Shown here in pieces: positions 47,233 through 59,059 of a stretch of 64,000 bases of DNA. The notes under the pieces are model-generated. The model was given only the letters and a program-made list of their open reading frames with translations, ran no database searches and was not told the DNA's origin. The DNA is from Glandiceps talaboti. Lineage: Eukaryota > Hemichordata > Enteropneusta > Spengelidae. The translations under genes and the position numbers were made by a program. Numbering within the stretch: position 1 is the stretch's first letter; every line of letters begins with the position of its first letter. The stretch covers positions 19,277,710-19,341,709 of the forward strand of contig NC_135568.1 in assembly GCF_964340395.1 (NCBI RefSeq), read 5' to 3'.

Positions 47233-47997
47233 CTATCACCATAAACATATAAAATATCTTATTATGGGTTTCTTGCTGACAGAAACACCAGTCTCTTCTT
47301 TGTAAACTTAGATATAATTCCCAAATATTTTTCTTCGTTCAGACAAGGAAAATACGAGTAACCTAAGGGGCCCTTGTCATGATGAGTCACTTGAGGAATG
47401 ACAATGCTTAGAGGCCACGAATAGTTTACAGCTGAATGAAGAAAAGTGTTGGTAATGTACTATTGCCAGTAAGATTGGGGAAAGTAAGGGCAATTTTGAA
47501 CACAACAGAACCAATGACACAGACACTTGTTGTCTTGACATAGAATGACCAGAGTATATATTCCATATTTTTGGTTCAGTTTGGTTCTTGCATGGTATAA
47601 TTTATTCTTACATGAATGCTAAATAAACAATTTAAATTGTGAAATTTAGATTTGATTCAAAGTTCTCTTCTCATATTATTCCAGTCCAGTCAGATGCTTC
47701 TATCACAGAACAATTGTAAACACAGCTGATGGCAGAATTTGCCTAAAATTATGTAATCACAGAATTTCATGTATATTTATCAATACATAAGGTCATCAGA
47801 CTTTACATACTGGTAGGTATTTGTACATACTTGAGACAAACTATTTCCCCCAACATTTCAAACTTCTAGATGGCATTACATGTCCAAGTTAGGGCATTTT
47901 AACTTAAATATCTTACAGTATTAACACCTTATAGACAGGTAACTTGTACAGTTTTTACGTATATTGTTTATACAGTCATGTAGTTTTAATGTGACTT

Positions 47998-48280
47998 GTC
48001 TTTGACACCGTGGACAGGGGGTGCTTTCAAGATCTAAAAAACATTCTCGATGAAGACGAGCTCCATATGGTATCAATACTGTTGAAGGATGTATTGCAAC
48101 TACAAGTTTGATGCGGAGTACTACAGAAACATTTATCACGAATGTAGGAGCTCCTCAAGGAGACTGTCTGAGCCCGGTACTCTTTACACTATACCTGGCA
48201 AAGGCACTTGCAGACGATAAAACCCACTTATACAAGCAAAACACCGACATTACAAGATCATTCACACAACGAAATTACCA
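47998..48280 (+). pseudogene. LINE reverse transcriptase fragment in a spectrin intron
   Basis: FDTVDRGCFQDLKNILDEDE (from 48001) is RT block 3 with its Asp. After a one-base frame change near 48105 comes MRSTTETFITNVGAPQGDCL and SPVLFTLYLAKAL (block 4, family form GxPQGDxLSPVLFxLYL). The YADD block is missing. It lies antisense to the spectrin-like gene. Confidence 0.85.
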
Positions 48281-48568
48281 TAGACCAACAATATCCAGAT
48301 GTGAAATATCTGCCTTAATTAGACAAGAAGCACCAAAGAAATTGAAACAAAAAAACCAATGCATATTTACTATATGGTGCAAGGTCATGATCATTTAAAA
48401 TTGTATAATTTTGACTTATGTGAATATTCTATGAATACGATATGAAATTTTTAAAATTACTACAGATCATAAACTTTTGTCTAATGAGCATCTCTCTGTA
48501 ATATAATACCATGCTACAAAAAAAGTAAAGTGATGAAGTATTTCAGAATGTTACATAGATAAACTTAC

Positions 48569-48656
48569 ACTTCTCTGAACATTAGAGAAAGCGCCATCTG
48601 ACTCTCGATGGGTTTTGTTTTTCTCACTAATCGAATCTTTCGTTTCATCGCCATCT
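48569..48656 (-). CDS. Spectrin-like exon D (start of next repeat)
   Basis: Acceptor CTATTTCAG, donor AGT|GTAAGT; 88 nt, phase 2 in, phase 0 out. Joined to exon B it reads HRFFR-DGDETKDSISEKNK, matching spectrin RDADETKEWIEEKNQ except that the structural Trp of helix A is lost (DS for EW). The rest (THRESDGAFSNVQRS) is strongly diverged, so the exon may be decaying. Single copy in the window. Confidence 0.7.
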
Positions 48657-49048
48657 CTGAAATAGCCAAAAAAAGAACACTATTCAGTTAAAGTTGAGTA
48701 GTGGGCATGAATAACAGAGCTATAACTGTGTTCCTGTATAAACTATGAATAAATGGAGTTGAGGTCACTTTCTATTCTTACCTGCTTTACTACAATATTT
48801 TCCCAAATTATACCTAGACACATAGTAAAAAAACATTATAATTCTCTCCGATGCTAAAGTATGACCAATTGAGAACTTCCCAACCTCGAAAATCCGAGGT
48901 TAGTTAATATGCTAAGCTGTTAGAAATGTGTTAATTGGCCTCATCATCTATATCAACAGAAATAAAGAAGTGTCGGGTATTTGCATAATCTTCTTTTCCA
49001 TCTTTTCATTGTATGCATGGTGCGCTCAGACCACTATAGAAAGAGGTT

Positions 49049-49165
49049 GTCTTGCTGCTAGACGTTCGGGCTTCTCCCGACGAAGTTCGCTGTGACGGCG
49101 AACGCCCATCCTTGTCGTATTGTAAATTCGGAATAACACCTGAGGTCTAGCAGCTAGACTAGGAC
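49049..49165. mobile_element. Small MITE-like element, copy 1
   Basis: Left end CTTGCTGCTAGACGTTCG and right end GGTCTAGCAGCTAGAC are inverted around CTGCTAGAC. The body shares GCGAACG, TCGTATTGTA and CCGAGGTCTAGCAG-like sequence with copy 2. Confidence 0.6.
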
Positions 49166-49616
49166 ATGAGTAGCTGTGGCCAGATTCTTAGGAAGTATTT
49201 ATATAGTAGGAGCACAGAAACTTCAAAGGCTTATTTATTCTTTATTGTTTAGTATAATGTCGTAGCGTTATTTTACAAATTGTGACGCGAACTTGGCCGC
49301 TTTATAATGAACACGCAGGACAATAGCCACCTTAGCTCTGAAATATGATTTGAGAACTCTCTGTCAGCAGTTGTGTCGCAGTTCTCTGAGTGCACATTTC
49401 CAAACTTTGACCCGTCTTTTTTACACCTGACCCCATGAAGACGCGACATTACACAAATATCCATTATCGGATAAAATCTGATTTTAGACTCTAGGTTAGA
49501 TGCTTGCTCTGATTCACTTTTTATGATATTATCCTATAAAAAGTACTCTGTACGTGCGAAGAGTAATATTAGAGTCTAAAATTCGATTTTGTTGGCGTCT
49601 GTCAAATCGCTACCTA

Positions 49617-49772
49617 ATCTTGCTGCTAGATGTTCGTGCTTTCTTTCGATACCAATTACTATAAGCGAACGAAGTTCGCAGTTAGGGCTTGCCTTGGATG
49701 TTCCATCCTCGATAGCGATGTTCGGTCGTGTGTCGTATTGTATCGGAAGAACATCCGAGGTCTAGCAGATAG
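49617..49772. mobile_element. Small MITE-like element, copy 2
   Basis: Left end TCTTGCTGCTAGATGTTCG, right end CCGAGGTCTAGCAGATAGAC, with GAACGAAGTTCG in the middle. Longer than copy 1 by about 40 bp. Confidence 0.6.
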
Positions 49773-51574
49773 ACTAATCGCTACCATGAAAAGAGGCCAA
49801 AGGTTTGCGTGATGTTGAAAATAAAACATCCATATGATTATTATATTGAAACGGCTTAGTGAATACACACAACTAGCACTATAAACGGAGATGTGTTCCA
49901 ACTCAGACTCAGACCACTAATGAATATTTTCAGTGATCTGAGGTTACACAGACAAGGAACACAAAATTGCAGTCCCGTGCTTTTAAGTTTTATAATGTTT
50001 TGCACTCGCAAATCCGTGATCAAAGAATGTGCACTTGCTATTGGATCCAGGATGAATAAAGTTTAAACGTTGTAAACCTTTCTCGAATATATTCTGACAG
50101 TGATGTTGAATTTGAGGGAAAATTCTGTTTGACAATAGAATAGACTAGCCAAGATTACTGACTACATAGCTCTTCAATGTAAGTGTGAGCAGTGAAGTGA
50201 AAACAGCTAGTGTACTTCCCGTTTCTCGGACAAGGCAACATTATATCGCCCTTCACATGCTATTGTTTGTAATTGATAAAACAAAAGGCGTTCTATGGAA
50301 TATCATATCCCTTCGTCGCTAAAATTAACAGAGACGAGAAAATGACGGAAATGCAAGTTATCGAACATTCAGGACAAACACCTTTTTCAGTTAGAAAAAC
50401 TTCCCTTTTTGAAATGGAGATTAGTCCCCAGCATCATTTTCACAAACCTGCAAAGAGGCCTTGATTGACACAACATTGTACAGTCATGGACACAGTCTAT
50501 CTGAGAGACATTCCTTACTGTTCACAAATACAGACATTTCTACTAGGCTACATCCATTTCGTAGGGTCTATGATCCATCTCAGACCGGTTGACCACTAGT
50601 GGTCTGAGGGTCATTGTCGCCCTGCTTGCATACGGAGTAAGTCGCCTACAAAGAGACAGTTGTGAAACCTGGGCTTACCTGAAATGCTAGTATAGTAGTA
50701 TATTATAACTAAAGATTTAACGCATCTGTGTTCAAATATCAGCAATAAATCGACTATTTAGTAATTTTACCTCGCCTTGGCTACAAAAGTACTAGTCCCA
50801 GTCCGGAGGACCAGAAATCCCGAAATCACAAGTTCAATCGTAAAATTTATGCCCAAGCGGACGCCCGATCAAATGTGGCGGAGTTTGTAAGGCGGGACTT
50901 TGAAATCAGTCGGAACTGGAAAAGTTCCGATTTCGACACCTTTTGTGATCGTACCAGCGACTACTATCGTCAAAAAGATGTAAAATGAGTACATATTCGA
51001 CCGATTGCTAATATTTGATAGCTTTATAAAAAAAATTATATGTAATTATTTTGTTATTGGTGCGAAAGTATTTTGTTTTCGCACTCGCTATAGGACGGTT
51101 ACTTTTCGTAGGACGGTGTTGAGCGAAACGCGTGCACCGTCTGCAAGCAGGACTGTGAGCCATGGTACAACATCTGAGCACAGACAAGGAACACAGTTTC
51201 TTGTCTGTGATGTGAGGTACAACTACTGACCATTATCGGATTGAGAGGTGTCAACGAGTTCCAGCAAGATGCTTAGTTTAGACAAACAAGTTTTATTTAC
51301 ACATAGCCCCAAAGCATAGGCTGGTGGCGTTATTCACCATATGGGTACAGGTGTAAGAAGGTGCTAAAAGGTGTTACTTTTAGCATCGGCAGAATTGTAA
51401 TGACTACACGACCAATTTCATAATAGTACATAATATGTAACAGAAAAAAAACTAATTACTTTCATATATAATATTCCCTGATCTTTCCATCTACAAAGCT
51501 GCAGAATTTTCTGTCATACCAAATATGCAATAGGAGTCATTACCAATTATTATCATCCTCCAATGAATGCATCC

Positions 51575-51602
51575 GTAGCCCCCCCCCCCCCCCCCCCCCC
51601 TT
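51575..51602. repeat. Poly-C run
   Basis: About 26 consecutive C residues near the left end of the A-B-C exon array; a likely site of sequencing or assembly uncertainty. Confidence 0.9.
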
Positions 51603-51646
51603 CCCCCTCCACTCAAACACACACACATGATCTAGTTATTTCTCAC

Positions 51647-51738
51647 CTAAAGAACCTGTGTACATCATGAGTACTGCCAAGACTGGTACTACATTCATCA
51701 GCCACTTGTTCCAAAGCTGTCCAACGGAAATTTAAATC
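51647..51738 (-). CDS. Spectrin-like exon B1 (repeat end)
   Basis: Acceptor TATACAG, donor AG|GTGAGA; 92 nt, phase 0 in, phase 2 out. Encodes DLNFRWTALEQVADECSTSL and GSTHDVHRFF, equivalent to spectrin ELNERWRSLQQLAEERSQLL and GSAHEVQRFHR: helix C of a repeat leading into the next. It joins D in the ancestral way. Confidence 0.87.
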
Positions 51739-51946
51739 CTGTATATCAAATTTCAAAACATACACAACAGATTAGCAAGTGTTTTTTCAATGATTGTTAT
51801 ACATATACTAAATTGTCCTAATTCAACATAAAACACCAAATCACACTAGTTGTGCTAAAAAATGAAACGATAAAATGGAATGGAATGCCCACTAGTCAGC
51901 ATACATGACATAACTTAACATAAGAAATGTACATGAATGACATTAC

Positions 51947-52087
51947 CTTGTTAGCACTATTGACGAGATTCAGGACATAACCTTTCTTCATGGACGCCTC
52001 GCGAGGACTCTTCTCGACATAATCGTTCACGGCAAGAACACATTCCTTGCCTACCAGTACATCATTACCAATGGGGGCTTCTTGTTG
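51947..52087 (-). CDS. Spectrin-like exon A6 (first half of SH3)
   Basis: Acceptor GGTACAG, donor AAG|GTAATG; 141 nt, phase 0/0. Encodes [36 protein letters not shown] and [11 protein letters not shown]. The block [12 protein letters not shown] is nearly identical to alpha-spectrin SH3 (EKSPREVTMKKG), while the ALYDY motif has become AVNDY. Confidence 0.9.
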
Positions 52088-52711
52088 CTGTACCATAAAC
52101 AATATAGTAAGAATTTAGCAATGTGCTAACATATTTACAAACCTAATATTCTGGGAAATACTATATATACATGTACATACAAAATTCAAGTCCTGTATAT
52201 CAAATTTCAAAACATACACAACAGATTAGCAAGTGTTTTTTCAATTGTTATACATATACTGAATTGTCCTAATTCAACATAAAACATCAAATCACACTAT
52301 GAAATCCCTGTCTATATGACTCTTCTTAGACTGCAGTACACGCCAACTAACTATGTGTATATACATGTATACTCAACATTAATATTGAGAATGCCAAAAT
52401 TCTGGTGGTCAAGCCACAGTGGTTTTAAAGGGGTGAAGGAGGCCGGCCATTCATACACATTTACATCTACATGTACAACAATCTTCTAAAGAAATCCTAG
52501 TATGTCATCAGACGATGTCACCAGAGACAGAGTCAGAAAGCTCATGAAAATACAGAATTTTATCCAGAGTTTAATATCATGTTCAAACTTTATTACTATA
52601 TTCTCAATCATTAAAATCTTTGGTTTACAAAGTTTCATATGATTATATAGAATTCAAACATTAGGGTTTAAGACCAAACTCAATTAATCATAGCATGGTA
52701 CACTTGCTAAC

Positions 52712-53018
52712 CTGGATACAAGCAGCCACACACTGTACTTCATGACTACTTTCAACATGTATGGCGGTAGAAATTTCAATAATTTCTGTCAGTGTGGCCT
52801 TATTGGCTGCCAAGTCCTTGGGGAAATCAGCAAATTTCTTCTGTTGACCATCCACTTGTCCCAAATCGTCACCGACTTCAGAGGAGACAGTGATTGCCTC
52901 TTTATCATTCATCCAGACTAAGAGATCACGGACTTCACATCTCTGTATGTGTTGTTTGCATGAGTCTTCCAGACAATGTTGTTTTCTATTGTTAGCTGTC
53001 TCCAGCAAATGTGTGTAT
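52712..53018 (-). CDS. Spectrin-like exon C (full repeat body), copy nearest the gene's 3' side
   Basis: Acceptor CTGTTTAG, donor CAG|GTTAGC; 307 nt, phase 2 in, phase 0 out, 102 residues. It encodes YTHLLETANNRKQHCLEDSC, then LLVWMNDKEAITVSSEVGDD, KKFADFPKDLAANKATLTEI and ends CVAACIQ. This parallels alpha-spectrin repeat 10 (LQQWINEKEAALTSEEVGAD, KKFDDFQKDLKANESRLKDI), with the helix A Trp conserved. Confidence 0.9.
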
Positions 53019-53281
53019 CTAAACAGAAATTAAACACATTTTAGTACTTTACTTTAGCCAATTTGATAATGTTACTGGTGTGTCAATATGCACAGTATTT
53101 GGTTTGTCAGATCTGATAGCTCATATTATATTCCCTAAACTTTCCATATACTACAAAGCTGTGGAATTTTCGGTCATACCAAATCATTAGCAACATATCA
53201 TACTCTATCCTAGCTGGCTATCACTAATTCATCTACTCACTCATACACAAACTTACAATCTACCCAAGAGTTATTTCTCAC

Positions 53282-53373
53282 CTAAAGAACCTGTGTACAT
53301 CATGAGCACTGCCAAGACTGGTACTACATTCATCAGCCACTTGTTCCAAAGCTGTCCAACGGAAATTTAAATC
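53282..53373 (-). CDS. Spectrin-like exon B2 (repeat end)
   Basis: Same borders and product as B1; one synonymous-type difference (GAGCACT for GAGTACT on the plus strand). In the linear order it is followed by a C exon, giving HRFFR-YTHLLE, a junction not found in normal spectrin though in frame. Confidence 0.87.
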
Positions 53374-53577
53374 CTGTATATCAAATTTCAAAACATACAC
53401 AACAGATTAGCAAGTGTTTTTTCAATGATTGTTATACATATACTAAATTGTCCTAATTCAACATAAAACACCAAATCACACTAGTTGTGCTAAAAAATGA
53501 AACGATAAAATGGAATGGAATGCCCACTAGCATACATGACATAACATAACATAAGAAATGTACAGGAATGACATTAC

Positions 53578-53718
53578 CTTGTTAGCACTATTGATGAGGG
53601 TCAGGACATAACCTTTCTTCATGGACGCCTCGCGAGGACTCTTCTCGACATAATCGTTCACGGCAAGTACACATTCCTTGCCTACCAGTACATCATTACC
53701 AATGGGGGCTTCTTGTTG
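53578..53718 (-). CDS. Spectrin-like exon A5 (first half of SH3)
   Basis: 141 nt, phase 0/0. As A6 but ending [12 protein letters not shown]. Offset to A6 is 1631 bp. Confidence 0.9.
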
Positions 53719-54350
53719 CTGTACCATAAACAATATAGTAAGAATTTAGCAATGTGCTAACATATTTACAAACCTAATATTCTGGGAAATACTATATATA
53801 CATGTACATACAAAATTCAAGTCCTGTATATCAAATTTCAAAACATACACAACAGATTAGCAAGTGTTTTTCCAATGATTGTTATACATACACTGTATTG
53901 TCCTAATTCAACATAAAACATCAAATCACACTATGAAATCCCTGTCTATATGACTCTTCTTAGACTGCAGTACACGCCAACTAACTATGTGTATATACAT
54001 GTATACTCAACATTAATATTGAGAATGCCAAAATTCTGGTGGTCAAGCCACAGTGGTTTTAAAGGAGTGAAGGAGGCCGGCCATTCATACACATTTACAT
54101 CTACATGTACAACAATCTTCTAAAGAAATCCTAGTATGTCATCAGACGATCATGTCACCAGAGACAGAGTCAGAAAGCTCATGAAAATACAGAATTTTAT
54201 CCAGAGTTTAATATCATGTTCAAACTTTATTACTATATTCTCAATCATTAAAATCTTTGGTTTACAAAGTTTCATATGATTATATAGAATTCAAACATTG
54301 GGGTTTAAGACCAAACTCAATTAAAATCATAGCATGGTACACTTGCTAAC

Positions 54351-54657
54351 CTGGATACAAGCAGCCACACACTGTACTTCATGACTACTTTCAACATGTA
54401 TGGCGGTAGAAATTTCAATAATTTCTGTCAGTGTGGCCTTATTTGCTGCCAAGTCCTTGGGGAAATCAGCAAATTTCTTCTGTTGACCATCCACTTGTCC
54501 CAAATCGTCACCGACTTCAGAGGAGACAGTGATTGCCTCTTTATCATTCATCCAGACTAAGAGATCACAGACTTCACATCTCTGTATGTGTTGTTTGCAT
54601 GAGTCTTCCAGACAATGTTGTTTTCTTTTGTTAGCTGTCTCCAGCAAATGTGTGTAT
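54351..54657 (-). CDS. Spectrin-like exon C (full repeat body), middle copy
   Basis: Copy of the exon at 52712-53018, 307 nt. Differences are Lys for Asn (ETANKRKQ) and Cys for Arg (CEVCDLL). Splice sites are intact and there is no stop. Confidence 0.9.
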
Positions 54658-54920
54658 CTAAACAGAAATTAAACACATTTTAGTACTTTACTTTAGCCAA
54701 TTTGATAATGTTACTGGTGTGTCAATATGTACAGAATTTGGTTTGTCAGATCTGATAGCTCATATTATATTCCCTAAACTTTCCATATACTACAAAGCTG
54801 TGGAATTTTCGGTCATACCAAATCATTAGCAACATATCATACTCTATCCTAGCTGGCTATCACTAATTCATCTACTCACTCATACACACACTTACAATCT
54901 ACCCAAGAGTTATTTCTCAC

Positions 54921-55012
54921 CTAAAGAACCTGTGTACATCATGAGCATTGCCAAGACTGGTACTACATTCATCAGCCACTTGTTCCAAAGCTGTCCAACG
55001 GAAATTTAAATC
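54921..55012 (-). CDS. Spectrin-like exon B3 (repeat end)
   Basis: 92 nt; differs from the other B copies by a GAGCATT variant near the left end (Asn for Ser within GSTHD). Splice sites conserved. Confidence 0.87.
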
Positions 55013-55216
55013 CTGTATATCAAATTTCAAAACATACACAACAGATTAGCAAGTGTTTTTTCAATGATTGTTATACATATACTAAATTGTCCTAATTCAA
55101 CATAAAACACCAAATCACACTAGTTGTGCTAAAAAATGAAACGATAAAATGGAATGCCCACTAAGTCAGCATACATGACATAACTTAACATAAGAAATGT
55201 ACAGGAATGACATTAC

Positions 55217-55357
55217 CTTGTTAGCACTATTGATGAGGGTCAGGACATAACCTTTCTTCATGGACGCCTCGCGAGGACTCTTCTCGACATAATCGTTCAC
55301 GGCAAGTACACATTCCTTGCCTACCAGTACATCATTACCAATGGGGGCTTCTTGTTG
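55217..55357 (-). CDS. Spectrin-like exon A4 (first half of SH3)
   Basis: 141 nt, product as A5 ([12 protein letters not shown]). Its right neighbour is a LINE-bearing segment instead of a C exon, so in linear order A3 splices directly to A4 (both phase 0). Confidence 0.9.
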
Positions 55358-55779
55358 CTGTACCATAAACAATATAGTAAGAATTTAGCAATGTGCTAAC
55401 ATATTTACAAACCTAATATTCTGGGAAATACTATATATACATGTACATACAAAATTCAAGTCCTGACTATATCAAATTTCAAAAAACATACACAACAGAT
55501 TAGCAAGTATTTTTTCAATATACTGATATTTGCCTAATTCAACATAAAACACCAAATCATAGTATGAAAGCCATCTCTATATGGCTTCTATCACACTGCA
55601 CACTCAAACAAACTATATACTCAACATTAATATTGAGAATGCCAACATTCTGATGGTCCAGCCACAGTGGTTTTAAAGGGGTGAAGGAGGTCATAGATAT
55701 ACATTCACATGAACATGTGACTATAGTACCCAAACCCTTAACAAGGAGTCAGAACATATATGGTCGATATAATTATTGG

Positions 55780-56345
55780 TTAAGTGCATAGATTGAAAAG
55801 TGACTTAGTACAGTCTATAATAGTTTCTGGTGTTATTATATCCAACCATCTCTGCATTATCAGTCACCTCAATGTGGCGCTACCTCCTCCAATTATCACC
55901 ATGAAGATGACACAGAACATTCATAATGTTAATCACACTGTCCGCATGGAAGACCTTCACAGTATACTAGCTCCATCTGATCATTTAACAGCCTAGGATC
56001 TCGACATTAAACTCAAATGGTAAGTCATGCGCCAGTAAAGCCGCAGAGACTTTCATCTCGTCGAAGTGATCTTTGGTATAATTCTATAAACGACAGACTG
56101 AGAAGGCAAAACGACAATGTCGTCATGCTGAGCACTTATGGCGAAAGACAAATTTGACAGTTCATAAACAATTATATCAGGATGCAAAGAACCACATAAC
56201 AGATCTTCTACATAATGCCAAAACTGACTACTTCAGCCAAAAAATCCCAGAGTCAATCAAGCAAGCAGATATTAGTGTGACTAATTTACTACTTCGTAAA
56301 GAAAAGAGTTCTCCCATTCCGACACTGTTTCCTCTCCTTGAATTG
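55780..56345 (+). pseudogene. LINE linker/early RT fragment, copy 1
   Basis: RRHAEHLWRKTNLTVHKQLY near 56120 and LLHNAKTDYFSQKIPESIKQ near 56205 match the segment between endonuclease and reverse transcriptase in LINE ORF2 proteins. LLLRKEKSSPIPTLFPLLEL follows. It stops at a (TATG)n microsatellite. Upstream frame 55784-55996 is in a different register (RMEDLHSILAPSDH). Duplicated at 59060-59635. Confidence 0.8.
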
Positions 56346-56354
56346 CCAAAACAG

Positions 56355-56515
56355 TTTGTATGTATGTATGTATGTATGTATGTATGTATGTATGTATGTA
56401 TGTATGTATGTTTGTATATAATTGTTTATGTGTGTGTGTATGTATGTATGTATGTATGTATGTATGTATATGTATGTAGTATGTATGTATGTATGTATGT
56501 ATGTAGGTATGTATC
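56355..56515. repeat. (ATGT)n microsatellite block 1
   Basis: TATG/TGTA repeats with a few interruptions (for example ATAATTGTTTATGTG). Tyr-Val-Cys-Met or His-Thr-Tyr-Ile frames across it are artefacts. Confidence 0.95.
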
Positions 56516-56529
56516 TGTCTGTGTTCATG

Positions 56530-56775
56530 TGTTTTTTGACCCCAATGACACACCAATGGTAAGATCATTTTGACTTGAACAATAATTTTCTCAACTAGAC
56601 ACCCGAGGTAATACATCTAGTAGTACCAAATATCATGGCGTGTGCGCACGCACGCATGCACGCACACATACACACACACCCACACACACAGATTGACATA
56701 CACAGAGACAGACAGAGACACTTAGCAATGCCTATAACACTAATGAATCTTATCAGTTCAGTTGTGCTAAAAAAA
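56530..56775. mobile_element. 3' end of the interspersed family, copy within the exon array
   Basis: GATCATTTTGACTTGAACAA, CAACTAGACACCCGAGGTAA, a G/C-C/A alternating run and TTATCAGTTCAGTTGTGCTA mark the terminal part of the family. It joins intronic sequence at TTGTGCTAAAAAA, a string also present at the corresponding place in units without the element. Confidence 0.75.
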
Positions 56776-56861
56776 AATGAAACGATAAAATGGAATGGAA
56801 TGCCCACTAGTCAGCATACATGACATAACATAACATAAGAAATGTACAGGAATGACATTAC

Positions 56862-57002
56862 CTTGTTAGCACCATTGATGAGATTCAGGACGTCACCTTT
56901 CTTCATGGACGCCTCGCGAGGACTCTTCTCGACATAATCGTTCACGGCAAGTACACATTCCTTGCCTACCAGTACATCATTACCAATGGGTTCTTCTTGT
57001 TG
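56862..57002 (-). CDS. Spectrin-like exon A3 (first half of SH3)
   Basis: 141 nt, phase 0/0. Variants: QQEEPIGND (Glu for Ala), [12 protein letters not shown] (Asp retained as in canonical MKKGD, Gly for Ser). Confidence 0.9.
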
Positions 57003-57631
57003 CTGTACCATAAACAATATAGTAAGAATTTAGCAATGTGCTAACATATTTACAAACCTAATATTCTGGAAAATACTATATATATACATGTACATACAAA
57101 ATTCAAGTCCTGTATATCAAATTTCAAAACATACACAACAGATTAGCAAGTGTTTTTCCAATGATTGTTATACATATACGGAATTGTCCTAATTCAACAT
57201 AAAACATCAAATCACACTATGGAATCCCTGTCTATATGACTCTTCTTAGACTGTACACGCCAACTAACTATGTGTATATACATGTATACTCAACATTAAT
57301 ATTGAGAATGCCAAAATTCTGGTGGTCAAGCCACAGTGGTTTTAAAGGGGTGAAGGAGGCCGGCCATTCATACACATTTACATCTACATGTACAACAATC
57401 TTCTAAAGAAATCCCAGTATGTCATCAGACGATTATGTCACCAGAGACAGAGTCAGAAAGCTCATGAAAATACAGAATTTTATCCAGAGTTTAATATCAT
57501 GTTCAAACTTTATTACTATATTCTCAATCATTAAAATCTTTGGTTTACAAAGTTTCATATGATTATATAGAATTCAAACATTGGGGTTTAAGACCAAACT
57601 CAATTAATCATAGCATGGTACACTTGCTAAC

Positions 57632-57938
57632 CTGAATACAAGCAGCCACACACTGTACTTCATGACTACTTTCAACATGTATGGCAGTAGAAATTTCAAT
57701 AATTTCTGTCAGTGTGGCCTTATTGGCTGCCAAGTCCTTGGGGAAATCAGCAAATTTCTTCTGTTGACCATCCACTTGTCCCAAATCGTCACCGACTTCA
57801 GAGGAGACAGTGATTGCCTCTTTATCATTCATCCAGACTAAGAGATCACGTACTTCACATCTCTGTATGTGTTGTTTGCATGAGTCTTCCAGACAACGTT
57901 GTTTTCTATTGTTAGCTGTCTCCAGCAAATGTGTGTAT
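57632..57938 (-). CDS. Spectrin-like exon C (full repeat body), copy nearest the gene's 5' side
   Basis: 307 nt with intact splice sites. Variant RKQRCLEDS (Arg for His). Joined to A3 as ...[12 protein letters not shown]. Confidence 0.9.
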
Positions 57939-58201
57939 CTAAACAGAAATTAAACACATTTTAGTACTTTACTTTAGCCAATTTGATAATGTTACTGGTG
58001 TGTCAATATGCACAGTATTTGGTTTGTCAGATCTGATAGCTCATATTATATTCCCTAAACTTTCCATATACTACAAAGCTGTGGAATTTTCGGTCATACC
58101 AAATCATTAGCAACATATCATACTCTATCCTAGCTGGCTATCACTAATTCATCTACTCACTCATACACAAACTTACAATCTACCCAAGAGTTATTTCTCA
58201 C

Positions 58202-58293
58202 CTAAAGAACCTGTGTACATCATGAGCACTGCCAAGACTGGTACTACATTCATCAGCCACTTGTTCCAAAGCTGTCCAACGGAAATTTAAATC
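58202..58293 (-). CDS. Spectrin-like exon B4 (repeat end)
   Basis: 92 nt, identical in product to B1 and B2. Lies 206 bp downstream of A2 in gene direction. Confidence 0.87.
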
Positions 58294-58498
58294 CTGTATA
58301 TCAAATTTCAAAACATACACAACAGATTAGCAAGTGTTTTTTCAATGATTGTTATACATATACTAAATTGTCCTAATTCAACATAAAACATCAAATCACA
58401 CTAGTTGTGCTAAAAAATGAAACAATAAAATGGAATGGAATGCCCACTAGTCATACATGACATAACATAACATAAGAAATGTACAGGAATGACATTAC

Positions 58499-58639
58499 CT
58501 TGTTAGCACTATTGACGAGATTCAGGACATAACCTTTCTTCATGGACGCCTCGCGAGGACTCTTCTCGACATAATCGTTCACGGCAAGTACACATTCCTT
58601 GCCTACCAGTACATCATTACCAATGGGGGCTTCTTGTTG
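58499..58639 (-). CDS. Spectrin-like exon A2 (first half of SH3)
   Basis: 141 nt; product as A6. Its acceptor is GTATAG rather than GTACAG, so an in-frame stop sits just before the exon in the intron, which is harmless if spliced. Confidence 0.88.
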
Positions 58640-59059
58640 CTATACCATAAACAATATAGTAAGAATTTAGCAATGTGCTAACATATTTACAAACCTAATA
58701 TTCTGGGAAATACTATATATACATGTACATACAAAATTTAAATCCTGTATATCAAATTTCAAAACATACACAACAAATTAGCAAGTATTTTTTCAATATA
58801 CTGATATTTTCCTAATTCAACATAAAACACCAAATCATAGTATGAAAGCCATCTCTATATGGCTTCTATCACACTGCACACTCAAACAAACTATATACTC
58901 AACATTAATATTGAGAATGCCAACATTCTGATGGTCCAGCCACAGTGGTTTTAAAGGGGTGAAGGAGGGTCATAGATATACATTCACATGAACATGTGAC
59001 TATAGTACCCAAACCCTTAACAAGGAGTCAGAACATATATGGTCGATATAATTATTGGT

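Larger units (their letters stand above)
48660..51640 (-). other. Intron between B1 and D, with small palindromic elements
   Basis: 3 kb without spectrin exons. It carries two related palindromic elements at 49049-49165 and 49617-49772, an inverted repeat at 49468-49595, a CpG-richer patch (50760-51170) and a poly-C run at 51575-51602. Frames up to 80 codons have no motif. Confidence 0.5.

Noticed and set aside
47921-48139. 72-codon minus-strand frame with Cys pairs as a zinc-finger exon
   Set aside because: It is antisense to a clear LINE reverse transcriptase fragment.
50760-51240. CpG-richer patch as a promoter of a nested gene
   Set aside because: No coding exon, TATA box or splice chain could be tied to it; left as part of the intron.
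56289-56616. Long frames of Tyr-Val-Cys-Met or His-Thr-Tyr-Ile repeats over the ATGT microsatellites (also 59528-60118)
   Set aside because: They are translations of tetranucleotide repeats in all frames and on both strands, with no coding signal.
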